Positions 1 through 7,955 of a DNA stretch of 14,998 bases are shown here, piece after piece. Location: assembly GCA_019241805.1 (NCBI GenBank), contig JAFAWL010000214.1, positions 1 through 14,998 on the forward strand. Direction: 5' to 3'. Both the position numbers and the translations under genes were made by a program. This DNA comes from Actinomycetota bacterium. Its GTDB lineage: Bacteria; Actinomycetota; Actinomycetes; Mycobacteriales; Jatrophihabitantaceae. The notes beneath the pieces were generated by a model, which made no database searches, had not been told where the DNA came from, and saw nothing but the letters and a program-made list of their open reading frames with translations. The first letter of the stretch is position 1. Each line of letters begins with the position of its first letter.

Positions 1-999
1 CTGGCCTCATCCGGCACGTACAACTCGGCCGACCCGAACTCGATTAACACCCAGGTGCCGATGAACCCGCCGGTCATGTCGGTATTCGAGCCCGGATCGG
101 TGAGCAAGGTCGTCACGATGACCGCCGCGCTGGAAAAGAAGGCGATCACGCCCTCGACCGTCCTCAACGTCCCGACGACGATTCAAATGGGCGGAGTGAC
201 GATCCACGACGCCTGGTGGCACCCGTCCGAGAACTTCACTGCGACCGGCGTCCTGGCGGAATCGTCGAACGTCGGCACGCTCGAGATCGCGCAGAAGATC
301 GGTCCGCAGACCTGGGAGGACTACGCCAAAGCGTTCGGCATCGGTCAGGCCACCGGCATCGAACTGCCCGGGGAGAGCGGCGGGTTCCTGCCGGAGCAGT
401 CGCAGTGGTCGGACTCCACCTTCGCCAATCTGCCCTTCGTCCAGGGCTTCGACATGACCGTGCTGCAGCTGGCCGACATGTACCAGGCGATCGCGAATGA
501 CGGCGTGCGGGTGCAACCGCGCATCGTCTCCTCCGTCACCGCGGCCGATGGCTCGCGCACGGTCACGCCGGCGCCGGCGAGTACCCGCGTGATGCAGCCG
601 GGCACCGCGACGACCTTGCGCACCATGCTCGAATCGGTGATCCTGCCGGGCGGCACGGGCACCAAGGCTGCCGTTCCGGGGTACCGGGTCGCCGGTAAGA
701 CCGGCACGGCGCAGCAACCGGATCCCGCCCACGGTGGCGCTTACAGCAGCTCCATGAACTGGGACACCTTCGCCGGCATGGTGCCCAGCGACAACCCGCA
801 GTTCGTGGTCGCGATCATGGTCGACAATCCGGCACACGGTGTGGAGGGTGGCGACGTCGCGGCACCGCTGTTCAATCAGCTTGCTACCTACGAGTTGCGC
901 CACGCCGGCATCGTGCCCTCCGGCTCGCAGGCGGTGCATGTGCCGCTTCAGGTCTGCGACGCCGTCACCCGAAAAGATTCGCCCAGTACCGTGTGCTGA
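1..999 (+). CDS. ftsI: FtsI/PbpB, septal penicillin-binding protein (class B), 5' truncated by window
   Basis: C-terminal 332 codons of a monofunctional class B penicillin-binding protein, the DD-transpeptidase that cross-links septal peptidoglycan outside the membrane with FtsW. The reading frame is open from base 1, so the N-terminal membrane anchor and dimerisation domain lie upstream of the window. All three transpeptidase motifs are visible: SxxK as SVSK in EPGSVSK (catalytic Ser codon at 97, Lys at 106), SxN as SSN in ESSN (262-270), and KTGT in AGKTGT (Lys codon at 697). The segments FGIGQATGIELPGE and FVQGFDMTVLQLADMYQAIA are typical of the FtsI/PbpB family. The TGA stop at 997-999 is followed after one base by the GTG start of murE. 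The neighbourhood (murE next, then the mur/fts block) supports ftsI rather than another class B protein. Family assignment is secure; the full length cannot be seen. Confidence 0.96.
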   Translation: MASSGTYNSADPNSINTQVPMNPPVMSVFEPGSVSKVVTMTAALEKKAITPSTVLNVPTTIQMGGVTIHDAWWHPSENFTATGVLAESSNVGTLEIAQKIGPQTWEDYAKAFGIGQATGIELPGESGGFLPEQSQWSDSTFANLPFVQGFDMTVLQLADMYQAIANDGVRVQPRIVSSVTAADGSRTVTPAPASTRVMQPGTATTLRTMLESVILPGGTGTKAAVPGYRVAGKTGTAQQPDPAHGGAYSSSMNWDTFAGMVPSDNPQFVVAIMVDNPAHGVEGGDVAAPLFNQLATYELRHAGIVPSGSQAVHVPLQVCDAVTRKDSPSTVC

Positions 1000-1000
1000 C

Positions 1001-2548
1001 GTGCCGATCGACCCCGCGACCACGATTGCCGTACCTCGACCGGCCCATCCCACTCCGGTGAGGTTGGGGGAGTTGGCGGCTCGATGCGGACTCCGGCTGC
1101 GGGGAGCTCACGACCGGGCGGCCCTCGGCATTACGGCGTCCAGCCGCGCCGTCCGCGATGCCGACATCTTCGCCGCGCTGCCCGGCGAGCATGTCCACGG
1201 CGCTCGTTTCGTCGATGACGCCGTGACCCGCGGGGCAGTCGCCGTGCTGACCGATCCGGCCGGAGCCGCGCAGCTTCCGAGTGGGGCCGGCTCAGTGCCG
1301 ACTTTGGTGACTCCAGAGGTCCGGGCTGCGCTCGGACCGGTGGCGGCCGAGATCTACGGCCGGCCTTCCGGGCGACTCCGCGTCGTCGGGATCACCGGCA
1401 CGAGCGGCAAGACAACGACCAGCTACCTCAGCCGAGCCGCACTGGCGGCGGCCGCCCGGCGCTCGGGGCTGATCGGCACCGTGGCCACGATGATCGGCGA
1501 GCAGGAGATTCAAACCGGGTTCACCACTCCCGAGGCGCCCGATATCCAGGCGCTGCTAGCCGTGATGGTCGAGCGTGAGGTCAGCGATGTCGTCATGGAG
1601 GTCTCCAGCCACGCGTTGACCTTCGGTCGGGCTGACGGCATCGACTTCACGATGGCGGCGTTCACCAACCTCTCGCAGGACCACCTCGACGTGCACGGCG
1701 ACATGGAGAACTATTTCGCGGCCAAGGCTCGGCTGTTCGACGGTCGGGCCGCGCGCGCGATCGTCGTGGTCGATGACGACTGGGGCCGGCGGCTGGCCGC
1801 GCTCGCCGGATCCGATGTCGTCACCATCAGCGCCACCGGCCGGGCGGCGGATTGGCGGGCTGAAGCTATTCGCCTGCGGCCCGGCGGCAGCCGGTTCCGC
1901 GCGGTCGGTCCCGGTGTCGATGTCGAGGCGGGATCGGCGATCCCGGGCGCATTCAACGTCACGAATGCGTTGTTGGCGCTGGCCATCGCGACCGAATCCG
2001 GCATTCCGGCCGAGGTGGCCGCGGCGGCGATCGCCGATGCGTCGGTTCCCGGCCGGATGGAACGAATCGAGGCCGGGCAGCGGTTCGTCGCCGTCGTGGA
2101 TTACAGCCATAAGCCGGCGGCCGTCGAGGGCGCCCTTCGCGCGCTGCGCCCGATGATCAGCGGAAAGCTCATCGTCGTGCTCGGATGCGGCGGTGACCGC
2201 GACCGGGCCAAAAGACCCGTCATGGGCCGCGTCGCGGCTGAGGCCGCCGACCTGCTCGTCGTCACCGACGACAACCCACGCTCGGAGGATCCCGCCGAAA
2301 TCCGGTCGCAGATGCTCTCCGGCGCACGCGCGGTGCCGCCCGAACGGCGCGCTCGGCTGCTCGAGGTGGGCGAACGGGCCGACGCGATCGCTGTCGCAGT
2401 AGCCGAGGCCGGGCCCGGCGATGCCGTACTCGTCGCGGGCAAGGGTCACGAAAGCGGCCAGGAGGTAGCGGGCGTCGTTCGCCCGTTCGACGACCGCCTC
2501 GTGCTGCGCCGCGCGATCGAAGCCAGCATCCAAGCGGCGCGCCCGTGA
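1001..2548 (+). CDS. murE: MurE, UDP-MurNAc-L-Ala-D-Glu:meso-diaminopimelate ligase
   Basis: Cytoplasmic ATP-dependent Mur ligase adding the third stem-peptide residue to UDP-MurNAc-L-Ala-D-Glu. Starting at GTG 1001 gives 515 residues, normal for actinobacterial MurE. The frame is open further upstream to 839, but that part overlaps the conserved end of ftsI in another frame and looks like noise. No clear Shine-Dalgarno sequence precedes 1001, so coupling to ftsI (1-base gap) is likely. The ATP-binding loop ITGTSGKTTT is at residues 131-140 (Lys137). SQDHLDVHGDMENYFAAKARLF is the central-domain signature that carries the ligase's conserved DHLD. DNPR at 424-427 is the motif associated with meso-DAP rather than lysine specificity, and KGHE follows near the C terminus. 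The inferred product is therefore the meso-DAP tripeptide, consistent with most actinobacteria that carry DivIVA-directed polar growth. The stop overlaps the murF start by 4 bases (GTGA). Confidence 0.96.
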   Translation: MPIDPATTIAVPRPAHPTPVRLGELAARCGLRLRGAHDRAALGITASSRAVRDADIFAALPGEHVHGARFVDDAVTRGAVAVLTDPAGAAQLPSGAGSVPTLVTPEVRAALGPVAAEIYGRPSGRLRVVGITGTSGKTTTSYLSRAALAAAARRSGLIGTVATMIGEQEIQTGFTTPEAPDIQALLAVMVEREVSDVVMEVSSHALTFGRADGIDFTMAAFTNLSQDHLDVHGDMENYFAAKARLFDGRAARAIVVVDDDWGRRLAALAGSDVVTISATGRAADWRAEAIRLRPGGSRFRAVGPGVDVEAGSAIPGAFNVTNALLALAIATESGIPAEVAAAAIADASVPGRMERIEAGQRFVAVVDYSHKPAAVEGALRALRPMISGKLIVVLGCGGDRDRAKRPVMGRVAAEAADLLVVTDDNPRSEDPAEIRSQMLSGARAVPPERRARLLEVGERADAIAVAVAEAGPGDAVLVAGKGHESGQEVAGVVRPFDDRLVLRRAIEASIQAARP

Positions 2549-3954
2549 TCGCGATGACCCTGGCCGAGGTGGCCGGCGTCGTCAGCGGCCGGCTCACCGA
2601 CGCGGCCGACCCGGGCGCACGAGTCGACGGTCCGGTGGTGTTCGACTCGCGAGAGGTCCGTCCCGGGGGCATGTTTGTCGCTTTCGACGGCGCCAACGTC
2701 GACGGACACGATTATGTGACTGAGGCCCTCGCGGCCGGTGCGGTGGCTGCCATCGTCACCCGTCCGGTTGCCGGCGCGTGCATCGTCGTCGACGACGCTG
2801 CCGTCGCGCTCGGCGCTCTGGCCCGGGCCGTGGCCGCGCGGCTGCCCGACACCATCGTCATCGGCATCACCGGTTCGTCGGGCAAGACCTCGACGAAAGA
2901 CCTGCTTGCTCAAGTGTTGCGTCCGGCCGGCCAGACGGTCGCTCCGCCGGGCTCGTTCAACAACGAGCTCGGTCACCCCTACACCGTTCTGCTCGCCGAC
3001 ACATCCACGCGCTTTCTGATCCTCGAGACCAGCGCGCGGGGAGTGGGGCACATCCGTTACTTGACGAGCATCGCCCCGCCGCGCATCGGCGTCGTGCTCA
3101 ACGTGGGCTCGGCGCACCTGGGTGAGTTCGGCTCACGGGCGGCTATCGCGGCCGCGAAATCCGAACTGGTAGAGGCGTTGCCCGACAGCGGTGTCGCCGT
3201 GCTGAACGCTGACGACCCGGCCGTACGGGCGATGGCGGCGCGGACGTCGGCCGCGGTCGTGTTGTTCGGGGAGGCCGAGGACGCTCATGTGCGCGCGAGC
3301 GACGTGCGGCTTGATCGCGCCGGTCGAGCCGTGTTCGTTCTGCACCTGATCGGTCAGTCCGCCGAGATCGAGCTGCAGTTCGTAGGACGACATCAGGTGT
3401 CGAACGCGCTGGCGGTGACGGCGGCCGCCTGGCAATGCGGGTTGCCGTTCGAGGAGATAACGGCTGCTCTGAGAGCGGCCCGACCGGCCTCGCGGTGGCG
3501 CATGGAGACACGTGAGCGCCGCGACGGCGTCACTGTCATCAACGACGCCTACAACGCCAATCCGGAATCGGTCCGCGCCGCGCTCGCGACCCTCCAAGCC
3601 ATCGGCGATAGCGGCCGGCGGACCTGGGCGGTACTCGGGCCCATGGCCGAACTGGGCGACGCGGCAGCGACCGAACACGCCGCGATCGGTCGCTTCGTGG
3701 TCGAGCATGCGATCGACCGGGTCGTCGCCGTCGGAGCGCAGACGCAGCCGTTGCTCGACGGGGCAACCGGCGCCGGCGCGAGGCCCGGTTCCATCAGCGC
3801 GGTCGAAAACACCGACGCCGCGCTCTCGTTGCTTCGCAGCGAGCTTCGCCCGGGTGACGTCGTGCTCGTCAAGGCCTCCCGCGCCGCGAGTCTCGAGCGG
3901 ATAGCGATCGCGCTCGGCGATGATGTCGAGGTCGACGAGGGAGGCACTCGGTGA
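2545..3954 (+). CDS. murF: MurF, UDP-MurNAc-tripeptide:D-Ala-D-Ala ligase
   Basis: Cytoplasmic Mur ligase attaching the D-alanyl-D-alanine dipeptide, which completes UDP-MurNAc-pentapeptide. The start is GTG 2545, overlapping the murE stop by 4 bases, and gives 469 residues. An in-frame ATG at 2554 is an alternative start only three codons later. The ATP-binding loop GITGSSGKT is at residues 107-115 (Lys114). It is followed by SFNNELGHPYTVL, the MurF form of the region after the P-loop, and by INDAYNANPESVRAAL, a MurF-specific signature near the start of the C-terminal domain. The N-terminal part contains the FDSREVRPGGMFVAFDG pattern of the MurF/MurE substrate domain. The length matches the family. 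It sits between murE and mraY, the usual dcw order. The gene ends with a 4-base GTGA overlap with mraY. Nothing appears broken or missing. Confidence 0.96.
   Translation: MIAMTLAEVAGVVSGRLTDAADPGARVDGPVVFDSREVRPGGMFVAFDGANVDGHDYVTEALAAGAVAAIVTRPVAGACIVVDDAAVALGALARAVAARLPDTIVIGITGSSGKTSTKDLLAQVLRPAGQTVAPPGSFNNELGHPYTVLLADTSTRFLILETSARGVGHIRYLTSIAPPRIGVVLNVGSAHLGEFGSRAAIAAAKSELVEALPDSGVAVLNADDPAVRAMAARTSAAVVLFGEAEDAHVRASDVRLDRAGRAVFVLHLIGQSAEIELQFVGRHQVSNALAVTAAAWQCGLPFEEITAALRAARPASRWRMETRERRDGVTVINDAYNANPESVRAALATLQAIGDSGRRTWAVLGPMAELGDAAATEHAAIGRFVVEHAIDRVVAVGAQTQPLLDGATGAGARPGSISAVENTDAALSLLRSELRPGDVVLVKASRAASLERIAIALGDDVEVDEGGTR
3937..3944 (+). promoter_or_regulatory. Ribosome binding site of mraY
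   Basis: GAGGGAGG lies inside the last codons of murF, six bases before the GTG at 3951. It is one of the stronger Shine-Dalgarno sequences in this block and supports GTG 3951 as the mraY start. It suggests that mraY can initiate independently as well as by coupling to murF. Confidence 0.7.
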
Positions 3955-5042
3955 AGACGGCGCTGGCGGCCGCGCTTGCGGCGCTACTCGCCTCCATCCT
4001 GTGGACCCCGCTGGTGGTCGTCTTCTTCCGGCGCCACGGCTTCGGGCAGGAGATCCGCAACGACGGTCCGCCGACCCACCTGGTCAAGCGGGGAACGCCG
4101 ACCATGGGCGGCGTCGCCATCATCGGTTCGACCGTCTTCGGCTATGTGGTCGCGCACGTGGTCGCGCTGGCCCAGAACGGCGAAGGACCCACGGCATCGG
4201 GCCTACTGGCTCTGCTGCTCATGGTCGGGTTGGGGGTCGTCGGCTTCCTCGACGACTTCATCAAGATCCGTAAGCAGCGCAGCCTCGGTCTGCGGGCGCG
4301 CGCGAAGATCGGCGGACAGCTCGTCGTCGGGGTTACCTTCGGCATCCTGGCCTTGCAGTTTCGCAACTCGCGAGGCGATACCCCGGCCTCAACCCACCTG
4401 TCCTACGCCCGCGACATCGGCGTGTTCGGTCTGACCTCGATCGGGTTCGTCATCCTTTCCTACGTCATCGTCACCGCGACTTCCAACGCAGTGAACCTGA
4501 CCGACGGGCTCGACGGCCTGGCCGCCGGCGCCGCGGCGATGATCTTTGGCGGCTATGCGCTCATCGCGTTCCTGCAGGCCCGCCACCTGTGCACCGTGGC
4601 GGCCCACCCGGCCGGCTGCTACGAGGTGCGCGACGCCCGCGACCTGGCGATCCTCGCGGCGGCGGCCATGAGCGCATGCTTCGGTTTCCTCTGGTGGAAC
4701 GCGGCACCCGCGCAGATCTTCATGGGTGACACCGGGTCAATGGCGCTAGGCGGCCTCATGGCGGGCTTCGCGATCCTGACCCGCACGGAGCTGCTACTGG
4801 TCGTACTCGGCGGCCTCTACGCGGTGGTGACGCTCTCAGGCCTGATCCAGGCGGGCTGGTTCAAGTACACCCGCCGACGAACCGGGACAGGCCGGCGGGC
4901 GTTCAAGATGTCGCCGATTCACCATCACTTCGAGATGTCGGGCTGGGCCGAGACGACAATCATCGTCCGGTTCTGGATCGTCGCCGGAATCGCGGTCGCC
5001 TTCGGCGTGGGACTGTTTTACGCGGCGTTCGTCAGTGGCTGA
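3951..5042 (+). CDS. mraY: MraY, phospho-MurNAc-pentapeptide translocase (lipid I synthase)
   Basis: Integral membrane enzyme that transfers phospho-MurNAc-pentapeptide from UDP to undecaprenyl phosphate, giving lipid I on the cytoplasmic face. The product is 363 residues, typical of MraY, and strongly hydrophobic with about ten membrane segments by inspection, beginning with the N-terminal segment near residues 3-25. Conserved active-site elements are present: FLDDFIK with Asp101-Asp102, NLTDGLDGLA at 182-191, FMGDTGSMALGG with Asp260, and the MraY-specific HHHFE with His324-326 close to the C terminus. The start is GTG 3951, overlapping the murF stop by 4 bases and preceded by a good ribosome binding site. 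The 3' end overlaps murD by 8 bases. The substrate from MurF enters here, and the product passes to MurG encoded downstream. Confidence 0.97.
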   Translation: MKTALAAALAALLASILWTPLVVVFFRRHGFGQEIRNDGPPTHLVKRGTPTMGGVAIIGSTVFGYVVAHVVALAQNGEGPTASGLLALLLMVGLGVVGFLDDFIKIRKQRSLGLRARAKIGGQLVVGVTFGILALQFRNSRGDTPASTHLSYARDIGVFGLTSIGFVILSYVIVTATSNAVNLTDGLDGLAAGAAAMIFGGYALIAFLQARHLCTVAAHPAGCYEVRDARDLAILAAAAMSACFGFLWWNAAPAQIFMGDTGSMALGGLMAGFAILTRTELLLVVLGGLYAVVTLSGLIQAGWFKYTRRRTGTGRRAFKMSPIHHHFEMSGWAETTIIVRFWIVAGIAVAFGVGLFYAAFVSG

Positions 5043-6408
5043 GTCCTTCGCGGCCGCGTTGGCCGGGCGGGTGGTGCTCGTTTGCGGCGCCCGGTTCGCC
5101 GGTGCCGCTGCCGTGCGAACCTGCCTTCGCCTGGGCGCCGCGGTCAACATCACCGACTCGGTGCGCACCGCCGAACTGCCCGAGCTGGTCGCTGCAGGAG
5201 CCAGTTTCCTCGGTCCGCTGACGACGGTGCCGCAAAGAACCGACGTGCTCATCACCTCGCCGGGCTTTCCCCCGACGCATCCGCTGCTCGTCGATGCCCT
5301 GGTACGTGGCTTCGACGTGCTCGGCGAGGTCGAACTGGCCTGGCGGCTCCGCCCGGGCGGCGCACCGTGGTTGGCCGTCACCGGCACGAACGGCAAGACG
5401 ACCACCGTGCGCATGTTGGAGTCGATGCTGCGCGCGGCGGGTCACCGAACGCTTGCGGTCGGTAACGTCGGCGTCTCGATCATCGACGCCGTGTCGGCCG
5501 ATCCGCCCTACGACTCGCTCGCGGTGGAGTTGTCAAGCTTCCAGCTGCACTGGAGCAGCACTGTCCGCCCGCGCGCGGGAGCGTTGCTGAATCTCGCTCC
5601 GGACCATCTCGACTGGCATGGCTCGATGGATGCCTACGCGGCCGCGAAGACGCGGATCTGGTACGCAGACACGGCCATCGGCAACGACGACGACCCCGTG
5701 GTCCGGACTCTGCTGTCGCAGGCGCGGGCGGCTCGGCGGATCGGCTTCACCCTGGCCGAGCCGAAGGAGGGTCAACTCGGCGTGCGCGACGGGTCGTTGG
5801 TGGACCGCGCGTTCGGCGAGGAGGCAACGCTGGCCGAGGTCGCCGACGTGCGCCCGGCGGGCCGGCACAACGTGGCCAATGCCCTCGCGGCCGCGGCGTT
5901 GGCCCGGTCCGACGGCGTCAGTCCGGCGGCCATACGTCGCGGATTGCGGTCCTTCGAACCCGACCCGCATCGCAACCAGTTCCTCACCGATCTCGACGGC
6001 GTCCGCTACGTCGACGACAGTAAGGCGACCAACCCTCACGCCGCGGCCGCGTCGCTGTCGGCCTATGCCCGGGTCGTGTGGATCGCCGGCGGGCAGCTGA
6101 AGGACGCTCCGGTCGACGATCTGGTCCGTGATTTTGCCGACCGGCTGGTCGCCGTGGTGCTGCTCGGCGCCGACCGGGCGCGAATCGCGGCCGCTCTCGC
6201 GCGACACGCGCCGGATGTGCCCGTCCACGACGTCGATCTGACTGACGATAGGGCGATGACCGAGGTGGTTCGCGCCGCGGCCGGGTTCGCGCGTCCCGGC
6301 GACACGGTGTTACTCGCTCCGGCGGCTGCCTCTTACGACATGTTCTCCGGGTACGCGGCCCGTGGCCAGGCTTTTGCCGCCGCCGTGGCGGCACTGGGCA
6401 CGACGTGA
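5035..6408 (+). CDS. murD: MurD, UDP-MurNAc-L-Ala:D-glutamate ligase
   Basis: Cytoplasmic Mur ligase adding D-glutamate to UDP-MurNAc-L-alanine, the step directly after MurC. The start is GTG 5035, overlapping mraY by 8 bases, and gives 457 residues, in the normal range. The ATP-binding loop VTGTNGKTTT is at residues 115-124 (Lys121). Other signatures are NLAPDHLDWHGSMDAYAAAK, RYVDDSKATNPHAA at the start of the C-terminal domain, WIAGGQLKDAPVDDL, and PAAASYDMFSGYAARG near the C terminus. The last three distinguish MurD from the other Mur ligases. WIAGGQLKDA differs slightly from the commoner WIAGGxxKGA. The gene ends with a GTGA overlap with ftsW. No clear Shine-Dalgarno sequence precedes the start, so translation probably depends on ribosomes leaving mraY. 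Confidence 0.96.
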   Translation: MAESFAAALAGRVVLVCGARFAGAAAVRTCLRLGAAVNITDSVRTAELPELVAAGASFLGPLTTVPQRTDVLITSPGFPPTHPLLVDALVRGFDVLGEVELAWRLRPGGAPWLAVTGTNGKTTTVRMLESMLRAAGHRTLAVGNVGVSIIDAVSADPPYDSLAVELSSFQLHWSSTVRPRAGALLNLAPDHLDWHGSMDAYAAAKTRIWYADTAIGNDDDPVVRTLLSQARAARRIGFTLAEPKEGQLGVRDGSLVDRAFGEEATLAEVADVRPAGRHNVANALAAAALARSDGVSPAAIRRGLRSFEPDPHRNQFLTDLDGVRYVDDSKATNPHAAAASLSAYARVVWIAGGQLKDAPVDDLVRDFADRLVAVVLLGADRARIAAALARHAPDVPVHDVDLTDDRAMTEVVRAAAGFARPGDTVLLAPAAASYDMFSGYAARGQAFAAAVAALGTT

Positions 6409-7955
6409 CGGTCGGGCGGGCCGCTCGGGAGACCGTCGCCGTCGACCACGGCGAACCGCGCCGCTGGTGGCATCCCGTGGCCAGCGCGAGTTCGGCCGGC
6501 CGCCGATTTCTCGACGGACCGCATGCCTCGACTCAACTAGTCCTGCTGTCCGGCCTGGGCTTGCTCGCCTTCGGGGTGATGATGGCGGCATCGACCACCA
6601 TCTCGGCGTCACTGCAGGCCGACACCCACCAGGCGATGTGGTCGCAGCTGGTCAAGGAGCTCGAATTCCTCGTGCTCGGCGTCCCGGTCTTCTGGCTGGC
6701 CGTGCGCCTGCCGCCGCGCGCTTACCGGCTGCTCGCCTACCCGGCCCTGCTCGCGTCTTTGATCGCCCTGGCGGCAGTGCTGACGCCCGGGATCGGCGCC
6801 GAGATCAACTCAGCACGACGCTGGATCGCCCTCGGGCCGCTGCAACTGCAACCATCGGAGTTCGCGAAACTCGCGGTGCTGCTCTGGGGCGCAGATCTGC
6901 TGGCGCGCAAACAACAATTGGGGACTTTGGACAAGGCTCGACACCTTTTCGTCCCGCTCGTGCCCATGTTCGCGGCTGTGTGCCTGATGATCATGATGGA
7001 GCCCGATCTCGGCACCACGCTGTGTTTCCTGCTCATCCTGCTCGGGTTGCTCTGGACGGTCGGGACGCCACTGCGTTATTTCGGCGTCCTGCTGGTGATG
7101 ATCGGGCTGTCCGTGACCGCGCTCGCCTATGCGGCGCCCTACCGGCTGGAGCGACTCGTCGCGTTCACCGATCCGTTCAAGCACGCTCAAGGATCCGGAC
7201 TGCAAACCGTCGAGGGGCTCTACGCGCTGGCCTCAGGGGGCGTGTTCGGGGTCGGCTTGGGAGCGGGAACGTCGAAGTACAGCTGGATCCCGAACGCGAA
7301 CACCGACTACGTGTTCGCCGTCATCGGCGAGGAACTCGGCTTGATCGGTTGTGCCGCCGTGCTGTTGCTGTTCGCACTTCTCGCCTACAGCGGGCTGCGG
7401 ATCTCGCGACGGTCCAAGGATCCCTTCGCGCGTCTGGTCGCGGGCGGTGCCACGGTCTGGATCTGCGGCCAGGCTGTGATCAATATCGGTTACGTGACGA
7501 ATCTGCTCCCGGTCACCGGCATCCCGCTGCCGTTCATCTCGGCCGGCGGAACCTCTTTGCTGGCCACCGCCTTGGTATTCGGCTTGCTCGTCTCGCTCGC
7601 TCGACACGAACCCGCCGCGGTGACGGCGTGTGCCGCGGCGGCCGCGAAAGGCTCGCCGAGTTGGGTGCGCCGGTGGTGCCGCATTCCTGCGCCACGTCCC
7701 TACGTGTCTGCGCCGCGCCGCTCGTCCCAGCCGGTAAGGCCGATGACGCACGGCGTGTCGCGCGCCCCCCGCCCGGCCACTGAATCGGCCCGTCGTACGC
7801 AGGCCTCGCCGCGTTCGGCTGCCGCCGGGCCAAGCTACCGGCCTGACGGCGCGGCTCGTTCCGCCGCGGCTCGCGGGTCCCGAGTAGCCCCGGCGCCATT
7901 GCGGGCTACGGGCACCGACAGTCCGAAACGTCCACGACCGACCAACGGCCGATGA
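6405..7955 (+). CDS. ftsW: FtsW, SEDS-family septal peptidoglycan glycosyltransferase
   Basis: Polytopic membrane protein of the SEDS family that polymerises lipid II at the septum together with the PBP encoded by ftsI. The start is GTG 6405, a 4-base overlap with murD, giving 516 residues. A hydrophilic N-terminal region of about 40 residues is followed by membrane segments from about 45 to 400. The signatures GLQTVEGLYALASGGVFGVGLG, NTDYVFAVIGEELGLIG (Asp301) and LPVTGIPLPFISAGGTSLL are clear. Asp301 corresponds to the Asp of the usual HTDF motif, which is implicated in SEDS polymerase activity. The His before it in most homologues is Asn here. The last roughly 115 residues are a cytoplasmic tail rich in Arg, Pro, Ala and Ser with no recognisable domain. 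Long C-terminal tails are common in actinobacterial FtsW. RodA is an alternative SEDS assignment, but the dcw position favours FtsW. The stop overlaps the next start as ATGA. Confidence 0.95.
   Translation: MTVGRAARETVAVDHGEPRRWWHPVASASSAGRRFLDGPHASTQLVLLSGLGLLAFGVMMAASTTISASLQADTHQAMWSQLVKELEFLVLGVPVFWLAVRLPPRAYRLLAYPALLASLIALAAVLTPGIGAEINSARRWIALGPLQLQPSEFAKLAVLLWGADLLARKQQLGTLDKARHLFVPLVPMFAAVCLMIMMEPDLGTTLCFLLILLGLLWTVGTPLRYFGVLLVMIGLSVTALAYAAPYRLERLVAFTDPFKHAQGSGLQTVEGLYALASGGVFGVGLGAGTSKYSWIPNANTDYVFAVIGEELGLIGCAAVLLLFALLAYSGLRISRRSKDPFARLVAGGATVWICGQAVINIGYVTNLLPVTGIPLPFISAGGTSLLATALVFGLLVSLARHEPAAVTACAAAAAKGSPSWVRRWCRIPAPRPYVSAPRRSSQPVRPMTHGVSRAPRPATESARRTQASPRSAAAGPSYRPDGAARSAAARGSRVAPAPLRATGTDSPKRPRPTNGR

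Noticed and set aside
839..1000. Upstream extension of murE into ftsI
   Set aside because: The added 54 residues do not resemble MurE, overlap the conserved ftsI end in another frame, and GTG 1001 gives the normal MurE length.
7..1053. Long minus-strand open frame (348 codons) opposite ftsI
   Set aside because: It is antisense to the clear transpeptidase gene, has Arg/His/Gly-rich composition typical of GC-rich shadow frames, and matches no known family.
6362..7783. 473-codon + strand open frame overlapping ftsW
   Set aside because: Its Arg-rich translation is a +1 shadow of ftsW, which has all the SEDS signatures.
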